Shown here piece by piece: positions 35,199 to 43,038 of a stretch of DNA of 64,000 nt (the stretch's first letter is position 1; every line of letters begins with the position of its first letter). Both the position numbers and the translations under genes were made by a program. The notes under the pieces are model-generated. The model had not been told where the DNA came from. It did not search any database and saw only the letters and a program-made list of their open reading frames with translations. The stretch comes from UMGS1649 sp045534225 (GTDB taxonomy: Bacteria > Bacillota > Clostridia > TANB77 > CAG-465). Location of the stretch: contig JAZSJJ010000004.1 in assembly GCA_045534225.1 (NCBI GenBank), positions 60,947-124,946 on the forward strand, written 5' to 3'.

Positions 35199-36002
35199 CT
35201 AACCTAGAAGCATTTCATTGACTATTTTTTGCACAGCGTAATAATCATATCCAGCGGCTGTAAGTCTGTCTTTTCTTTCCTTACCATTCCCCCATTTTCC
35301 TTGCACAACTTCTTTTGCAATTTGTTCATTTGTTTTCTTGCCTAATAGTTTTTCATTAACTATATTTTGTATAGCATAATAGTCGTACCCAGCTGCTGTG
35401 AGTCTGTCTTTTCTTTCTTTACCATTCCCCCATAAACCTTTAATTACTTCATCTGCTATTTCTTCATTAGATTTTCTACTTTCACTACCTTCTTCATCTA
35501 TTCCATTTATTCTATTTGCTTCTAAGATAATATAATCTAGCTTACTTAAAAGATATTTACCTGGGCAAGCAGTTGCAGTATACATGTTATGCCAAGTTAG
35601 ATTTTCTCCTTTAACCAGCTTCCCTAAATTATTTCTTTTAGCCACATCTGCAACTAGAAGTATTAGCTTTTCCAAGGCTTTATCCGATACAGGATAATCT
35701 CCTCCCACCTTGCTATTAGATACTTCTATTGTTACAGATTCTTTGTTTGAGTCAAAATTGCTATTTGTATATGCAGTATCTTTTTCGTTTACATAGAGGG
35801 CCACCCTTCCATCACTACCGATTCCGTAGTGACTAGAAGCTTTTCTATCCGGATTCTTAAATACATTTCCGCACTCTTCTATTGTTAATACTGCGCCCAT
35901 ATGATGGACAGTTACCGCTTTTATCTTACTACCATTTCTTCCTAGCATATAATTTGTACTATTTGCTAAGATTGTTTTATCTATTAGTTTTGAATTACTC
36001 AT
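35199..36002 (-). CDS. N-acetylmuramoyl-L-alanine amidase with two Cpl-7 wall-binding repeats (endolysin-like)
   Basis: 267 residues. Amidase_2/PGRP domain (about 1-165) with zinc ligands H33 or H34, H138 and C146 (VHHMG, TWHNM, TACPG). Two Cpl-7-type repeats follow, 179-221 and 224-267, almost identical in protein sequence (WGNGKERKDRLTAAGYDYYA core). No signal peptide or membrane segment. The architecture is that of a phage endolysin, but no holin or other phage gene is nearby. Codon use is like the host. It lies just downstream of spoIIID's terminator. Could act as an autolysin, for example in mother-cell lysis (inference). Confidence 0.88.
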   Translation of the reverse strand: MSNSKLIDKTILANSTNYMLGRNGSKIKAVTVHHMGAVLTIEECGNVFKNPDRKASSHYGIGSDGRVALYVNEKDTAYTNSNFDSNKESVTIEVSNSKVGGDYPVSDKALEKLILLVADVAKRNNLGKLVKGENLTWHNMYTATACPGKYLLSKLDYIILEANRINGIDEEGSESRKSNEEIADEVIKGLWGNGKERKDRLTAAGYDYYAIQNIVNEKLLGKKTNEQIAKEVVQGKWGNGKERKDRLTAAGYDYYAVQKIVNEMLLG

Positions 36003-36022
36003 ATTTCATATTACACCCCATA

Positions 36023-36050
36023 TATTATATGAAATATATCTTTTTATGTT
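36023..36050 (-). promoter_or_regulatory. possible sigma-K-like promoter of the amidase gene
   Basis: Minus strand AACA, 15 bases, CATATAATA, compared with the sigma-K pattern mACm-N16-CATAnnnTA. Caveat: the start point would fall at the GGGGTG ribosome site, giving a very short leader, and the -10 also resembles sigma-A. Confidence 0.3.
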
Positions 36051-36072
36051 TTATATTTATTAATAAACAGAA

Positions 36073-36100
36073 AAACACACGCATATTATTGCGTGTGTTT
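36073..36100 (-). terminator. terminator after spoIIID
   Basis: Eleven-bp stem (36073-36083 with 36090-36100), six-base loop, T run on the minus strand. Confidence 0.82.
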
Positions 36101-36112
36101 CTTGGATTAGTC

Positions 36113-36388
36113 TTAGGCTTTCTTTTTTGAATATTTTGCCTTCGTAGACTGACCGCCTCTTGTTGAGCGCTCGGTAACATTCTTTTCGACAAGCTCTGCA
36201 ACTTTGTGTGCAAGTTCAGTGTCTCTTGTATACCGGTCGCATCTGTAATCCGCGAGTGCTCTGTGAACGTAAGACTTAGGGATGCCAAAATGTGCCGCTG
36301 TTTTTCTGATCGTGCTATTTTCGTACACATAATATTCTGCTATCTGCTGTCTTTTTTTCCGTCCTATCCTGTACTTCGATTTGAACAT
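36113..36388 (-). CDS. spoIIID: SpoIIID-type sporulation transcription regulator
   Basis: Small DNA-binding protein of the mother-cell programme. 91 residues. Helix-turn-helix at about 15-45 (IAEYYVYENSTIRKTAAHFG and IPKSYVHRAL), then the family's C-terminal signature RSTRGGQSTKAKYSKKK, matching the RGGxxTKxKY tail of SpoIIID. Codon use differs sharply from its neighbours: CGG and CGC Arg, TAC, GAC and ATC codons are frequent. GGAGGT nine bases before the ATG; own terminator. Either a transferred copy or a gene under special codon selection. Confidence 0.82.
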   Translation of the reverse strand: MFKSKYRIGRKKRQQIAEYYVYENSTIRKTAAHFGIPKSYVHRALADYRCDRYTRDTELAHKVAELVEKNVTERSTRGGQSTKAKYSKKKA

Positions 36389-36482
36389 TTTTTACCTCCA
36401 TAAATTTATTTTGGTCTTTGTTTCAACCATATATATTATATTATTTTTTAAGCAAAAAGTAAAGTAAAGGGCCTAATTTTCG

Positions 36483-37664
36483 CTATATTTCAACAAACTT
36501 CAACAAATTTAGTATTAAAACTTCTGTTGGATCTTTAATTATTGCTTCTCTTTGTTTTTTCATGTACTTAGGTATTTTCTTCTTAAATTCTGTTAACAGT
36601 TCCTCAAAAGTATAAAATTTAAATTCATCTTTTTCTTCTGACATTACATATTCTATCATAGATACTATTGTCCTTTGGTAAGTTTTTGTATCCGCGCTTT
36701 TTAACTTAGATGCAAGATTAGGAAGTATCTTTTCAAATAATATCTTCTTAGGTTCCATATCATCAGGTACACCGCTAAGCTTAACAACTTTAGTTATAAA
36801 TTTTATTTGTTCATCTGTTATATTTATTAAAGCATTAAATACCTTACTATCTTCTGTTGGTATAACATAGAATTTATCTCCAATATATCCTTTAAGTACA
36901 CGCATAGCATCATAATATCCCATTTCCATATCTCTACGAACAGATTTATTATCGCTTATTGCAATACCACTTAAAACCTTTTTACTTGGTTCTATAACTA
37001 TAATATTTAGTCCTTTTTTATTAACCCATTTAGTTACACCTATTGCATTTGTTCTTATTTCTATAAAATCTGTATATCCCTTATCTATTAAAAGAGATAT
37101 TGGACGATTATCAAAAAAGCCACCATCTATATATGTTTTATTATCTTTTAACAAATCTCCTTGTTTGAAAAAAGGAAGATATGAACTTGCCAAAACATAT
37201 GATGCAACTTCACCTTCTGGTATATCTTCTTTATACATATATACCGGTTTCATATCTGTTAAAGATACTGTAACCATACCATAATCTATTTTAGATTTTC
37301 TAAGTTTCTTTTCATCTATATATGTACTATATAACTTCTTTAATTTATCTGAATCTACACCTTTATTTTCCACATTAGATTTTAAGAAATTAAACCAGTA
37401 TTTAATAGATTTCATACTTACTTTCTTATCTACTAATTTTTCTATTTCTTTTTCATCTACATCTAATCCTAAAGTTGATGAACCTCTATACCACGCATCA
37501 TATAATCTTTCAAAATCTCCTTGTGCAAGGACTGCAGCATTAAATGAACCAATTGACGTTCCTACATAACCACCAATTTTATATCCACATTCATATACCG
37601 CTTTCATCGCTCCTAAGTGGTAACTTCCTTTAAGCCCACCACCCTCTAGTACTACTCCATACAT
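36483..37664 (-). CDS. patatin-like phospholipase (RssA/YjjU type)
   Basis: 393 residues from ATG 37664 (AGGTGA five bases ahead; the upstream GTG is part of that site). Catalytic Ser-Asp dyad: oxyanion loop G8-G-G-L-K-G13, nucleophile in G35-T-S37-I-G39, and the later D-G-G in YIDGGFFDNRP. The C-terminal 150 residues are helical and less conserved. A serine acyl hydrolase acting on phospholipid, cytoplasmic or membrane-peripheral since no signal is seen. Own promoter at 37682-37710, downstream of ypeB. Confidence 0.9.
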   Translation of the reverse strand: MYGVVLEGGGLKGSYHLGAMKAVYECGYKIGGYVGTSIGSFNAAVLAQGDFERLYDAWYRGSSTLGLDVDEKEIEKLVDKKVSMKSIKYWFNFLKSNVENKGVDSDKLKKLYSTYIDEKKLRKSKIDYGMVTVSLTDMKPVYMYKEDIPEGEVASYVLASSYLPFFKQGDLLKDNKTYIDGGFFDNRPISLLIDKGYTDFIEIRTNAIGVTKWVNKKGLNIIVIEPSKKVLSGIAISDNKSVRRDMEMGYYDAMRVLKGYIGDKFYVIPTEDSKVFNALINITDEQIKFITKVVKLSGVPDDMEPKKILFEKILPNLASKLKSADTKTYQRTIVSMIEYVMSEEKDEFKFYTFEELLTEFKKKIPKYMKKQREAIIKDPTEVLILNLLKFVEI

Positions 37665-37681
37665 TTTTATCACCTAAAAAA

Positions 37682-37710
37682 ATTATATGTCAAAAAAATA
37701 TTAAAAGCAA
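37682..37710 (-). promoter_or_regulatory. sigma-A promoter of the patatin gene
   Basis: TTGCTT, 17-base spacer, TATAAT on the minus strand; leader about 12 bases. Confidence 0.7.
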
Positions 37711-37723
37711 TATGATTCTCTTG

Positions 37724-39136
37724 TTACATAGTAAGAATTCCACCAGGTGTTTCTAATATTAATAAAACATTTTCTTCTTTTCCGTTATTAGCATTAATAT
37801 ATATAAGCACATCATGATTATCTATTTTCCCCTTTACTTCATATGTTAAAACTTCCTCTTTAGACTCTTTTGGAATAACTGCAAGTCTAATATTTTTAAT
37901 TTCTACATCTTTGTTTATTTTAGCTTTTGCTTCTGTTTCACCAATACTCACTGTTAAGTTTTCTCTAGTTCCATGATTATATATATATCCACTACATTCA
38001 ACTGAACAGATATCCCCATTATCCATAGCAACTTTAACTTTAATTAAATCTGGATAAAGTAAAACACCATCCTGTACAGCAGCATAGTTTATTGTTACCA
38101 TGTTATTATCTACTAAATAATATGTTGGATCAAAATTTTTAAGTCCTAACGCTTTCAAATACTCGTCTCCAATTTGCTTACATTCTTCTATATTTAGTTT
38201 CTTTTCCTTAATATCTCTATTGCTTAGTATTAAAAGTAGCTTTCCTTCCTGTTTTGTTATTTGTACATCTACTTCTATCTTTTCTTCTTCATTATTATTT
38301 CTTATACATTTAACACTAAAATCATAAAGCGGGATATTTCCATTTATTTCACCGTTATATTTAACATCTTTTATTTCATATTTTTCTTTTTTTCCAAGAT
38401 TTATTACACATTCTTTTACTTTTTCCACTGCTTGTTCTACAGTTACATCTTTATCCAATAAATTCTTTGCTTTATTGCTTACTATGTGTTCTGAAAAAGC
38501 CCCATCATATATTAGTCCTTCATAATCTTCTAATACTGAAGCTATGTTATTTATTCCTTCTAAATTAAGTTCCGCCTTGTCCTTTGTAAGTTCTTCTGAT
38601 GCAACTTTTTCTACTTCATCCCATTTAATTCTTCCTTCTGTAAGTTTTGTATATATATCTGATAACGTCTCGTTTAATTTATCTGCAACTTCACTAATCT
38701 TATCTATATTTTCATAATCTTTTTCACTCAAATTAGCTTCCGTCGCTATTAAAGTTTCACTATATGATATAACCTGAGTAAAAAATTTAGATACATTACT
38801 TAGTGCACTTTGATTTACTGGAAGTGCAGAAAGATTATCTTTAGCTCTAGTTGCCTCTGCCATTATTTTAGATAACACCGGCAAGTTGTATTCACTTGTT
38901 TTTGTTATTTTAATCTTAGTAACTAATACATCTATATTGTTTACACTAGTTATTATCTCGTACATATTTCTATTATTTGTATCCGTATTTTCTTGCTTTT
39001 CTCTACCATAAATATTTATACTGTTCATCATAATGAGTGTGACCAAACCAAACACAAAAAATGCTAATACTCCCATAGCTTTTGAGTTCTGTTTCTTTTT
39101 TATTTCTTTAATTTTTGCTTCTATTTTACCTAACAT
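37724..39136 (-). CDS. ypeB: germination protein YpeB
   Basis: Partner and stabiliser of the cortex-lytic enzyme SleB in the spore. 470 residues: basic start, one membrane helix (about 20-42), a helical N-terminal part (about 50-225) and a C-terminal region with PepSY-type repeats (about 230-465; repeated ITKQEGKLLLILSN-like strands). Family length is about 450. Directly behind sleB (7 bases), the classic operon, normally forespore sigma-G controlled. Confidence 0.9.
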   Translation of the reverse strand: MLGKIEAKIKEIKKKQNSKAMGVLAFFVFGLVTLIMMNSINIYGREKQENTDTNNRNMYEIITSVNNIDVLVTKIKITKTSEYNLPVLSKIMAEATRAKDNLSALPVNQSALSNVSKFFTQVISYSETLIATEANLSEKDYENIDKISEVADKLNETLSDIYTKLTEGRIKWDEVEKVASEELTKDKAELNLEGINNIASVLEDYEGLIYDGAFSEHIVSNKAKNLLDKDVTVEQAVEKVKECVINLGKKEKYEIKDVKYNGEINGNIPLYDFSVKCIRNNNEEEKIEVDVQITKQEGKLLLILSNRDIKEKKLNIEECKQIGDEYLKALGLKNFDPTYYLVDNNMVTINYAAVQDGVLLYPDLIKVKVAMDNGDICSVECSGYIYNHGTRENLTVSIGETEAKAKINKDVEIKNIRLAVIPKESKEEVLTYEVKGKIDNHDVLIYINANNGKEENVLLILETPGGILTM

Positions 39137-39143
39137 ATTCCAC

Positions 39144-39680
39144 CTACTTTGTAAACCTATGTTTACCTATTGTTACTACAGTCGGTCTACTAAATATCCA
39201 CTTATTTGTACTTGTTTTTGGGTTATAGAAAAAGAGACAACCATTAGTTGGATCTGAACCGTTATATGCTTCTCTTGCAGCTTTGTATACAGTTGAGTCT
39301 TTAGAAATAGGTTTATCGAATTGTCCATCTTTAACGCATGAAAACTGATTCTTTTGGTAAATTACGCCTGAAATTGTATTTGGAAACTCTGAACTTTTGA
39401 CTCTATTCATAACAACAGCTCCAACCGCCACTTGACCTTTATATGATTCTCCCCTTGCTTCACCATTTATTAATCTAGCAAGCAAATCTACCATATCTCC
39501 ATTATTAGATACAGAGCTTTGGTCAGTTTTCTTTTTGCTACTCGTTGAACTTTGATCTTTAACCGCTGCCATAACTTCTGGGAAAAGTTTTATTTCATTA
39601 TGATTAAAGGTAATATATAACATCACAAAAAGCGCCATTAAAATAACTATTATTATACCAAAATTAAATATATTTTTCAT
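39144..39680 (-). CDS. sleB: spore cortex-lytic enzyme SleB-type hydrolase
   Basis: Hydrolase_2 domain lytic transglycosylase that degrades spore cortex at germination. 178 residues: membrane helix or signal (about 5-27), a Ser/Lys linker, catalytic domain (about 62-178) with the conserved Glu74 in INGEARGE, GAVVMNRV, QNQFS-like KNQFSCV and FYNP. The N-terminal peptidoglycan-binding domain of Bacillus SleB is missing. Upstream of ypeB in the same unit, supporting a germination role. Confidence 0.9.
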   Translation of the reverse strand: MKNIFNFGIIIVILMALFVMLYITFNHNEIKLFPEVMAAVKDQSSTSSKKKTDQSSVSNNGDMVDLLARLINGEARGESYKGQVAVGAVVMNRVKSSEFPNTISGVIYQKNQFSCVKDGQFDKPISKDSTVYKAAREAYNGSDPTNGCLFFYNPKTSTNKWIFSRPTVVTIGKHRFTK

Positions 39681-39726
39681 AAATACCTCGCATTAATTTT
39701 ATTAGTATTTTGAGTTAATAACAAAA

Positions 39727-39757
39727 AAAATATGCATATATTTTATATGCATATTTT
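39727..39757. terminator. terminator after the HD-domain gene
   Basis: Thirteen-bp stem (39727-39739 with 39745-39757), five-base loop, long T run on the minus strand. Confidence 0.82.
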
Positions 39758-39759
39758 AA

Positions 39760-40398
39760 TTAATTATTTTCTTTTATTTTATATTCTTCAAGTAAGTTTA
39801 TTATTTCCATGAACGCTTCATCATTCTCGAATTTTGCTCTATGATATTCTCTAAAAACATCTCCCGCATCATCTGCTCCAGCATCTACTATATCTTTAAC
39901 TAATTCTATTTGTTCCTCTGGAGCTGTTTCTAAACTTATTCTACCAGTATCCGAATATTTCTTTGCCCATAAAATACATTCTAATTTATCGCAAAGGTAT
40001 GCAAAAATTGCCTCTTTAGTTTCACGCTTTTCAAACTCATCTACATATCTTTTAATGTATTCACCATTTTTTATTGTACTTGTAATTCTTAAAATAGCTT
40101 CCCTTCCTAGTTCAGCTTTCTTAGCTTCAGTAACACCATCAAAAGGTGTAATATCTCCAATTTCTATTTCTTCAGTTTCATGATGTGCTAACATTGTTGT
40201 AACCTTATCTATATTTATATCCAAATCATATTCTAGATATATTGCCATAGCTAGAATTTGAGTTCCGTAAATGTGTTCTGCTATTCTTTCGACTGGTCCA
40301 GTTCTTAAAATATTCCAATCTACCCAACCACTTCTTTCTACTTCTTTTAATTTACATGCTCTATAATAATAATCTAATACACTTTCTGCTTTATTCAT
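39760..40398 (-). CDS. HD-domain phosphohydrolase (YfbR/5'-nucleotidase-like)
   Basis: 212 residues. HD metal site: H42 in RIAEHIYG, H72-H73-E74 followed by EEIEIGD, and a late Asp in LCDKLECIL. The fold and spacing resemble YfbR-type 5'-deoxynucleotidases of the HD_3 group. The W-rich start (SGWVDWNILR) is also typical of that group. Monocistronic; an extended -10 (TGG-TATAAT) lies just upstream at about 40420. Likely role in nucleotide pool cleaning. Confidence 0.83.
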   Translation of the reverse strand: MNKAESVLDYYYRACKLKEVERSGWVDWNILRTGPVERIAEHIYGTQILAMAIYLEYDLDINIDKVTTMLAHHETEEIEIGDITPFDGVTEAKKAELGREAILRITSTIKNGEYIKRYVDEFEKRETKEAIFAYLCDKLECILWAKKYSDTGRISLETAPEEQIELVKDIVDAGADDAGDVFREYHRAKFENDEAFMEIINLLEEYKIKENN

Positions 40399-40533
40399 AT
40401 TATCCCCCTAATACGCACATTATACCACAAATATTAACAATTTGTATATTATTCTGCCTAGCATATTTACAAATATTTTTAAGGTATATATAATATACAT
40501 ATGGCGTGAGTATCAATGCCAGGAGAATACAAA

Positions 40534-40544
40534 TTTCGACAAAA
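40534..40544. promoter_or_regulatory. candidate Spo0A box
   Basis: TTTCGACAAAA, the reverse complement of TTTTGTCGAAA, contains the core TGTCGAA of the Spo0A-binding site. It lies nine bases upstream of the -35 of the toxin-antitoxin promoter and about 135 bases before the divergent HD gene. Single site; the surrounding 206-base intergenic stretch holds no other gene. Confidence 0.45.
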
Positions 40545-40552
40545 AAATAAAT

Positions 40553-40581
40553 TTGACAGCCGTTATATATTATAGTATCTT
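40553..40581 (+). promoter_or_regulatory. promoter of the toxin-antitoxin pair
   Basis: TTGACA, 17-base spacer, TATCTT; a weaker -10 with an excellent -35. Start near 40588. Confidence 0.55.
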
Positions 40582-40604
40582 ATATATCCAAAGGAGGAAT
40601 ATAT

Positions 40605-40790
40605 ATGATTAACAACAACAAAGAAAAACGTACTAACACTTTATGTGTAAGTGAAAATATTAACAACCTAAATAACGAAGAAGCTGTTATAGATAGAGTT
40701 ATTGAACTATACGAAAGTGGTGCTTTTACTAAAAAGGATTTCATTTCATTAGATGAATTTGAAAAAAGAATAAGAGGTGTTATTTATTGA
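40605..40790 (+). CDS. probable antitoxin of a ParE/RelE-type module
   Basis: 61 residues, acidic and helical, AAAGGAGG at ideal spacing. The C-terminal half (AVIDRVIELYESGAFTKKDFISLDEFEKRIR) looks like a toxin-wrapping helix. The stop TGA overlaps the TTG start of the downstream toxin (TTGA), so synthesis is coupled, the usual layout with antitoxin first. No N-terminal DNA-binding motif could be assigned. The call depends mainly on the partner. Confidence 0.7.
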   Translation: MINNNKEKRTNTLCVSENINNLNNEEAVIDRVIELYESGAFTKKDFISLDEFEKRIRGVIY

Positions 40791-41095
40791 TATATAAAGT
40801 AAATCTAACTAACCTCTCAACAATTACAACAGAATACAATTTAAATTTCTTAAAAATATTTAATTCAAAATATGCTGAAAAAGTTGGTAATAAGATAATT
40901 GCTGAAGCAAAATCACTTTCACTATTTCCACATTCACATCCAATATACAAGAAAACAAAATTAAATGTATACCGCAAATTATTAATAAGTGAATTCTTTC
41001 ATATAATTTACACTATCTTTAACAACGAAGTAGTTGTATTATATACAACTGATGCAAGAAAAGAATCTGATGAATACTATTATTATCTTACTTAA
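40787..41095 (+). CDS. RelE/ParE-family toxin
   Basis: 102 residues, TTG start at 40787 with AGAGGTG seven bases ahead. Basic protein with the RelE/ParE pattern: helix pair (about 18-50), then YRKLLISEFFHIIYTIFNN and a final strand VVVLYTTDARK, which resembles the YRxxxxxxYRxxY-x-V-x-I core. ParE-type poisons gyrase, RelE-type cleaves mRNA; the sequence alone does not decide. No terminator seen before tspO 69 bases on. Confidence 0.82.
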   Translation: MIYKVNLTNLSTITTEYNLNFLKIFNSKYAEKVGNKIIAEAKSLSLFPHSHPIYKKTKLNVYRKLLISEFFHIIYTIFNNEVVVLYTTDARKESDEYYYYLT

Positions 41096-41164
41096 TTTTT
41101 AACCTAAATTTATTCCGTATAACTTATTATTTTTGTACATATATTAATACTGGTGAGTGTATAT

Positions 41165-41641
41165 ATGATTAGTAAAATTAAAAAATTATGGAACAAATAC
41201 AAAAGATTATTGTTATATATTTTCATTGCATTAGCTGCTGGATTTATTGGTAATTTATTAGCTGGTGGAACTGAAATATATGAACAAATTAACACCCCAT
41301 CATTTGCTCCACCTGGATTCTTATTTCCTATTGTTTGGAGTATATTATATATACTTATGGGAATAGGTGCATATTTAATATCTAAAGAAGAAAATAATTC
41401 TAAAGCTCTTAAGTTATATTATACACAGTTAATAGTAAACTCTTTATGGTCAATTTTATTCTTTAGATTTAAATTATTTGCCATCTCTACATTGTGGCTT
41501 GTTTTATTAATTGTATTGGTGTCTTTTATGACATATGAATTTTATAAACTAAATAAAAAAGCCGCCTTGATCCAAGTCCCATATATATTATGGATTGTTT
41601 TTGCATTTGTACTAAATTACTCTATATACCTACTAAACTAA
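41165..41641 (+). CDS. tspO: TspO/MBR family protein
   Basis: 158 residues from ATG 41165 (GGTGAG ahead; an upstream GTG at 41153 belongs to that site). Five membrane helices, with the family landmarks: INTPSFAPPGFLFPIVWSILY near 42-62 and the conserved W-x-P/N residues through helices 2 to 5 (NSLWSILFF, LIQVPYILW). TspO proteins bind porphyrins and cholesterol-like ligands and are linked to stress. Closed by a strong terminator. Confidence 0.92.
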   Translation: MISKIKKLWNKYKRLLLYIFIALAAGFIGNLLAGGTEIYEQINTPSFAPPGFLFPIVWSILYILMGIGAYLISKEENNSKALKLYYTQLIVNSLWSILFFRFKLFAISTLWLVLLIVLVSFMTYEFYKLNKKAALIQVPYILWIVFAFVLNYSIYLLN

Positions 41642-41673
41642 AAACAGATACCATATTGGTATCTGTTTTTATA
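41641..41673 (+). terminator. terminator after tspO
   Basis: Thirteen-bp stem (41641-41653 with 41657-41669), three-base loop, T run. Confidence 0.85.
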
Positions 41674-41694
41674 TTATATTCTTTTATTATAATT

Positions 41695-42132
41695 TTACTT
41701 ATCCTCTTTTTTTCTAAATACTAATAATTTGCTAAATAGATAATTCACTATAATTACCATAATTTGAGTTACTATCTTAGATATAACATCATTTATATGT
41801 AACACTTTTACCATTAACGCAAATGTTCCTACATCACAAGTTATTGCAGATATTATTCTACACCCTATAAATGATACAAACTCCTTAAATCCCGCCTTAA
41901 AACCTTTAGTCTTACTTTCAAATACAAATATTTTATTTGCAACATATGCAAATATTACTGCAACAACCCATGCTAAGCTACTACTTGTTACTTCTTCTAA
42001 ATGCATAAGTCTAGTAAACAACATATATGCCACGAAGTTAAGGACAGTTGTAAGTCCACCACATATTAAATAGTTTATAATTTCTTTATATTTCAAATAA
42101 TATTTTTTACCTAGTTCATATAATTTCTTCAT
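41695..42132 (-). CDS. GtrA-family membrane protein
   Basis: 145 residues with four membrane helices; INYLICGGLTTVLNFVAYMLF near the start is the typical GtrA opening. GtrA proteins are thought to flip undecaprenyl-phosphate-linked sugars for surface glycosylation. No glycosyltransferase partner is adjacent; the gene is monocistronic with its own promoter and terminator on the far side is the one shared with tspO. Confidence 0.87.
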   Translation of the reverse strand: MKKLYELGKKYYLKYKEIINYLICGGLTTVLNFVAYMLFTRLMHLEEVTSSSLAWVVAVIFAYVANKIFVFESKTKGFKAGFKEFVSFIGCRIISAITCDVGTFALMVKVLHINDVISKIVTQIMVIIVNYLFSKLLVFRKKEDK

Positions 42133-42155
42133 ATATTTACCCCTTTAATGCAGTT

Positions 42156-42183
42156 ATTATATCACAAAAAAGAGTTTTTGCAA
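42156..42183 (-). promoter_or_regulatory. sigma-A promoter of the gtrA-like gene
   Basis: TTGCAA, 16-base spacer, TATAAT with TGA extension on the minus strand. Confidence 0.7.
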
Positions 42184-42220
42184 ATCTTAACACCATAATA
42201 ATTATAGTCCATATAAACAG

Positions 42221-42248
42221 AGAAAAGGTTGCCCATCAGGGCAACCTT
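42221..42248 (-). terminator. terminator after the second SleB-like gene
   Basis: Ten-bp GC-rich stem (42225-42234 with 42239-42248), four-base loop, TTTTCTCT on the minus strand. Confidence 0.78.
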
Positions 42249-42885
42249 ACTTTGCGAAATTATGGTTTCCAATTACTTTTACTACAGGTCTAGTGAAAAT
42301 CCACTGACTTGTACTAATCCGAGGATTGTAAAAGAATGTAGCGCCTCCAGTAGGATCAACTCCATTAAGAGCTTCAATTGCAGCTTGGTAACAAGTACCA
42401 TAATCTGTAATTTCAGAATCCCATTTACTGCTACCCACGGGGCTAAACTGATTCTTCTGATAGATTACATCATGAATAGTATTCGGGAAGCCAGAAGTTT
42501 TGAGTCTGTTCATTACAACAGCTCCAACTGCTACTTGACCTTCATAACATTCACCGCGAGCCTCAAAGTAAATGAGTCTTGCAAGTAAATCCAACTCGTC
42601 TTCAGTGTACCACGTTTCTACAACAGTAGTTTCGGGGAGTTCCTTTAACGGAACCTTTTCTTCAGGAATTTCTTCTACAGGTGCTATAGGTTTGCTGGTA
42701 GCCATAGGCTCATCCTTAATGCTATGTGTATTATCTATTCTCTCAACACGAGTGTTGTCTACGACATCACTTGCTGAAACAACGATGCTAACATAAACTA
42801 TAAGAAGGATTGCAAGAATGATTGTAAGAACTACAATCAACCGTACCATAATTTTCATTGTTTTTTCAAACATTTCAGTCGTCAT
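42247..42885 (-). CDS. second SleB-like cell-wall hydrolase, membrane anchored
   Basis: 212 residues from ATG 42885 (GGAGGT ten bases ahead); the longer frame to 42969 overlaps the promoter and is rejected. One membrane helix (about 12-36), a Pro/Glu/Lys linker (about 50-90) and a Hydrolase_2 domain (about 95-212) with Glu108 in YFEARGE, GAVVMNRL and KNQFSPV. The domain is about as similar to sleB at 39144 as to other family members. Codon use is GC-richer than its neighbours. A strong sigma-A promoter points to vegetative expression rather than a spore role. Confidence 0.85.
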   Translation of the reverse strand: MTTEMFEKTMKIMVRLIVVLTIILAILLIVYVSIVVSASDVVDNTRVERIDNTHSIKDEPMATSKPIAPVEEIPEEKVPLKELPETTVVETWYTEDELDLLARLIYFEARGECYEGQVAVGAVVMNRLKTSGFPNTIHDVIYQKNQFSPVGSSKWDSEITDYGTCYQAAIEALNGVDPTGGATFFYNPRISTSQWIFTRPVVKVIGNHNFAK

Positions 42886-42940
42886 TGTTTTTTGTACCTC
42901 CAATAAAATTTTACGTTGGACTAAAAATATTGATATGTAT

Positions 42941-42969
42941 ATTATATCACAAGAGCGCCTATTTTTCAA
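42941..42969 (-). promoter_or_regulatory. sigma-A promoter of the second SleB-like gene
   Basis: TTGAAA, 17-base spacer, TATAAT with TGA extension; leader of about 50 bases. Confidence 0.83.
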
Positions 42970-42992
42970 ATTATGTTAACATCACTCATAAT

Positions 42993-43024
42993 AAAACAAG
43001 CCATATTTCTATGACTTGTTTTTA
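42993..43024 (-). terminator. terminator of the glycolysis operon
   Basis: Stem 42993-43005 with 43010-43022, one mismatch, four-base loop; T tracts on both sides. It follows the eno stop. Confidence 0.75.
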
Positions 43025-43038
43025 TTATATATTACATA

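Noticed and set aside
36025..36330. 101-codon minus frame overlapping spoIIID
   Set aside because: Out of frame with the SpoIIID protein, runs through its terminator and has no ribosome site.
35199..36388. Prophage remnant
   Set aside because: The amidase is endolysin-like but no integrase, holin, terminase, capsid or attachment repeats are seen nearby.
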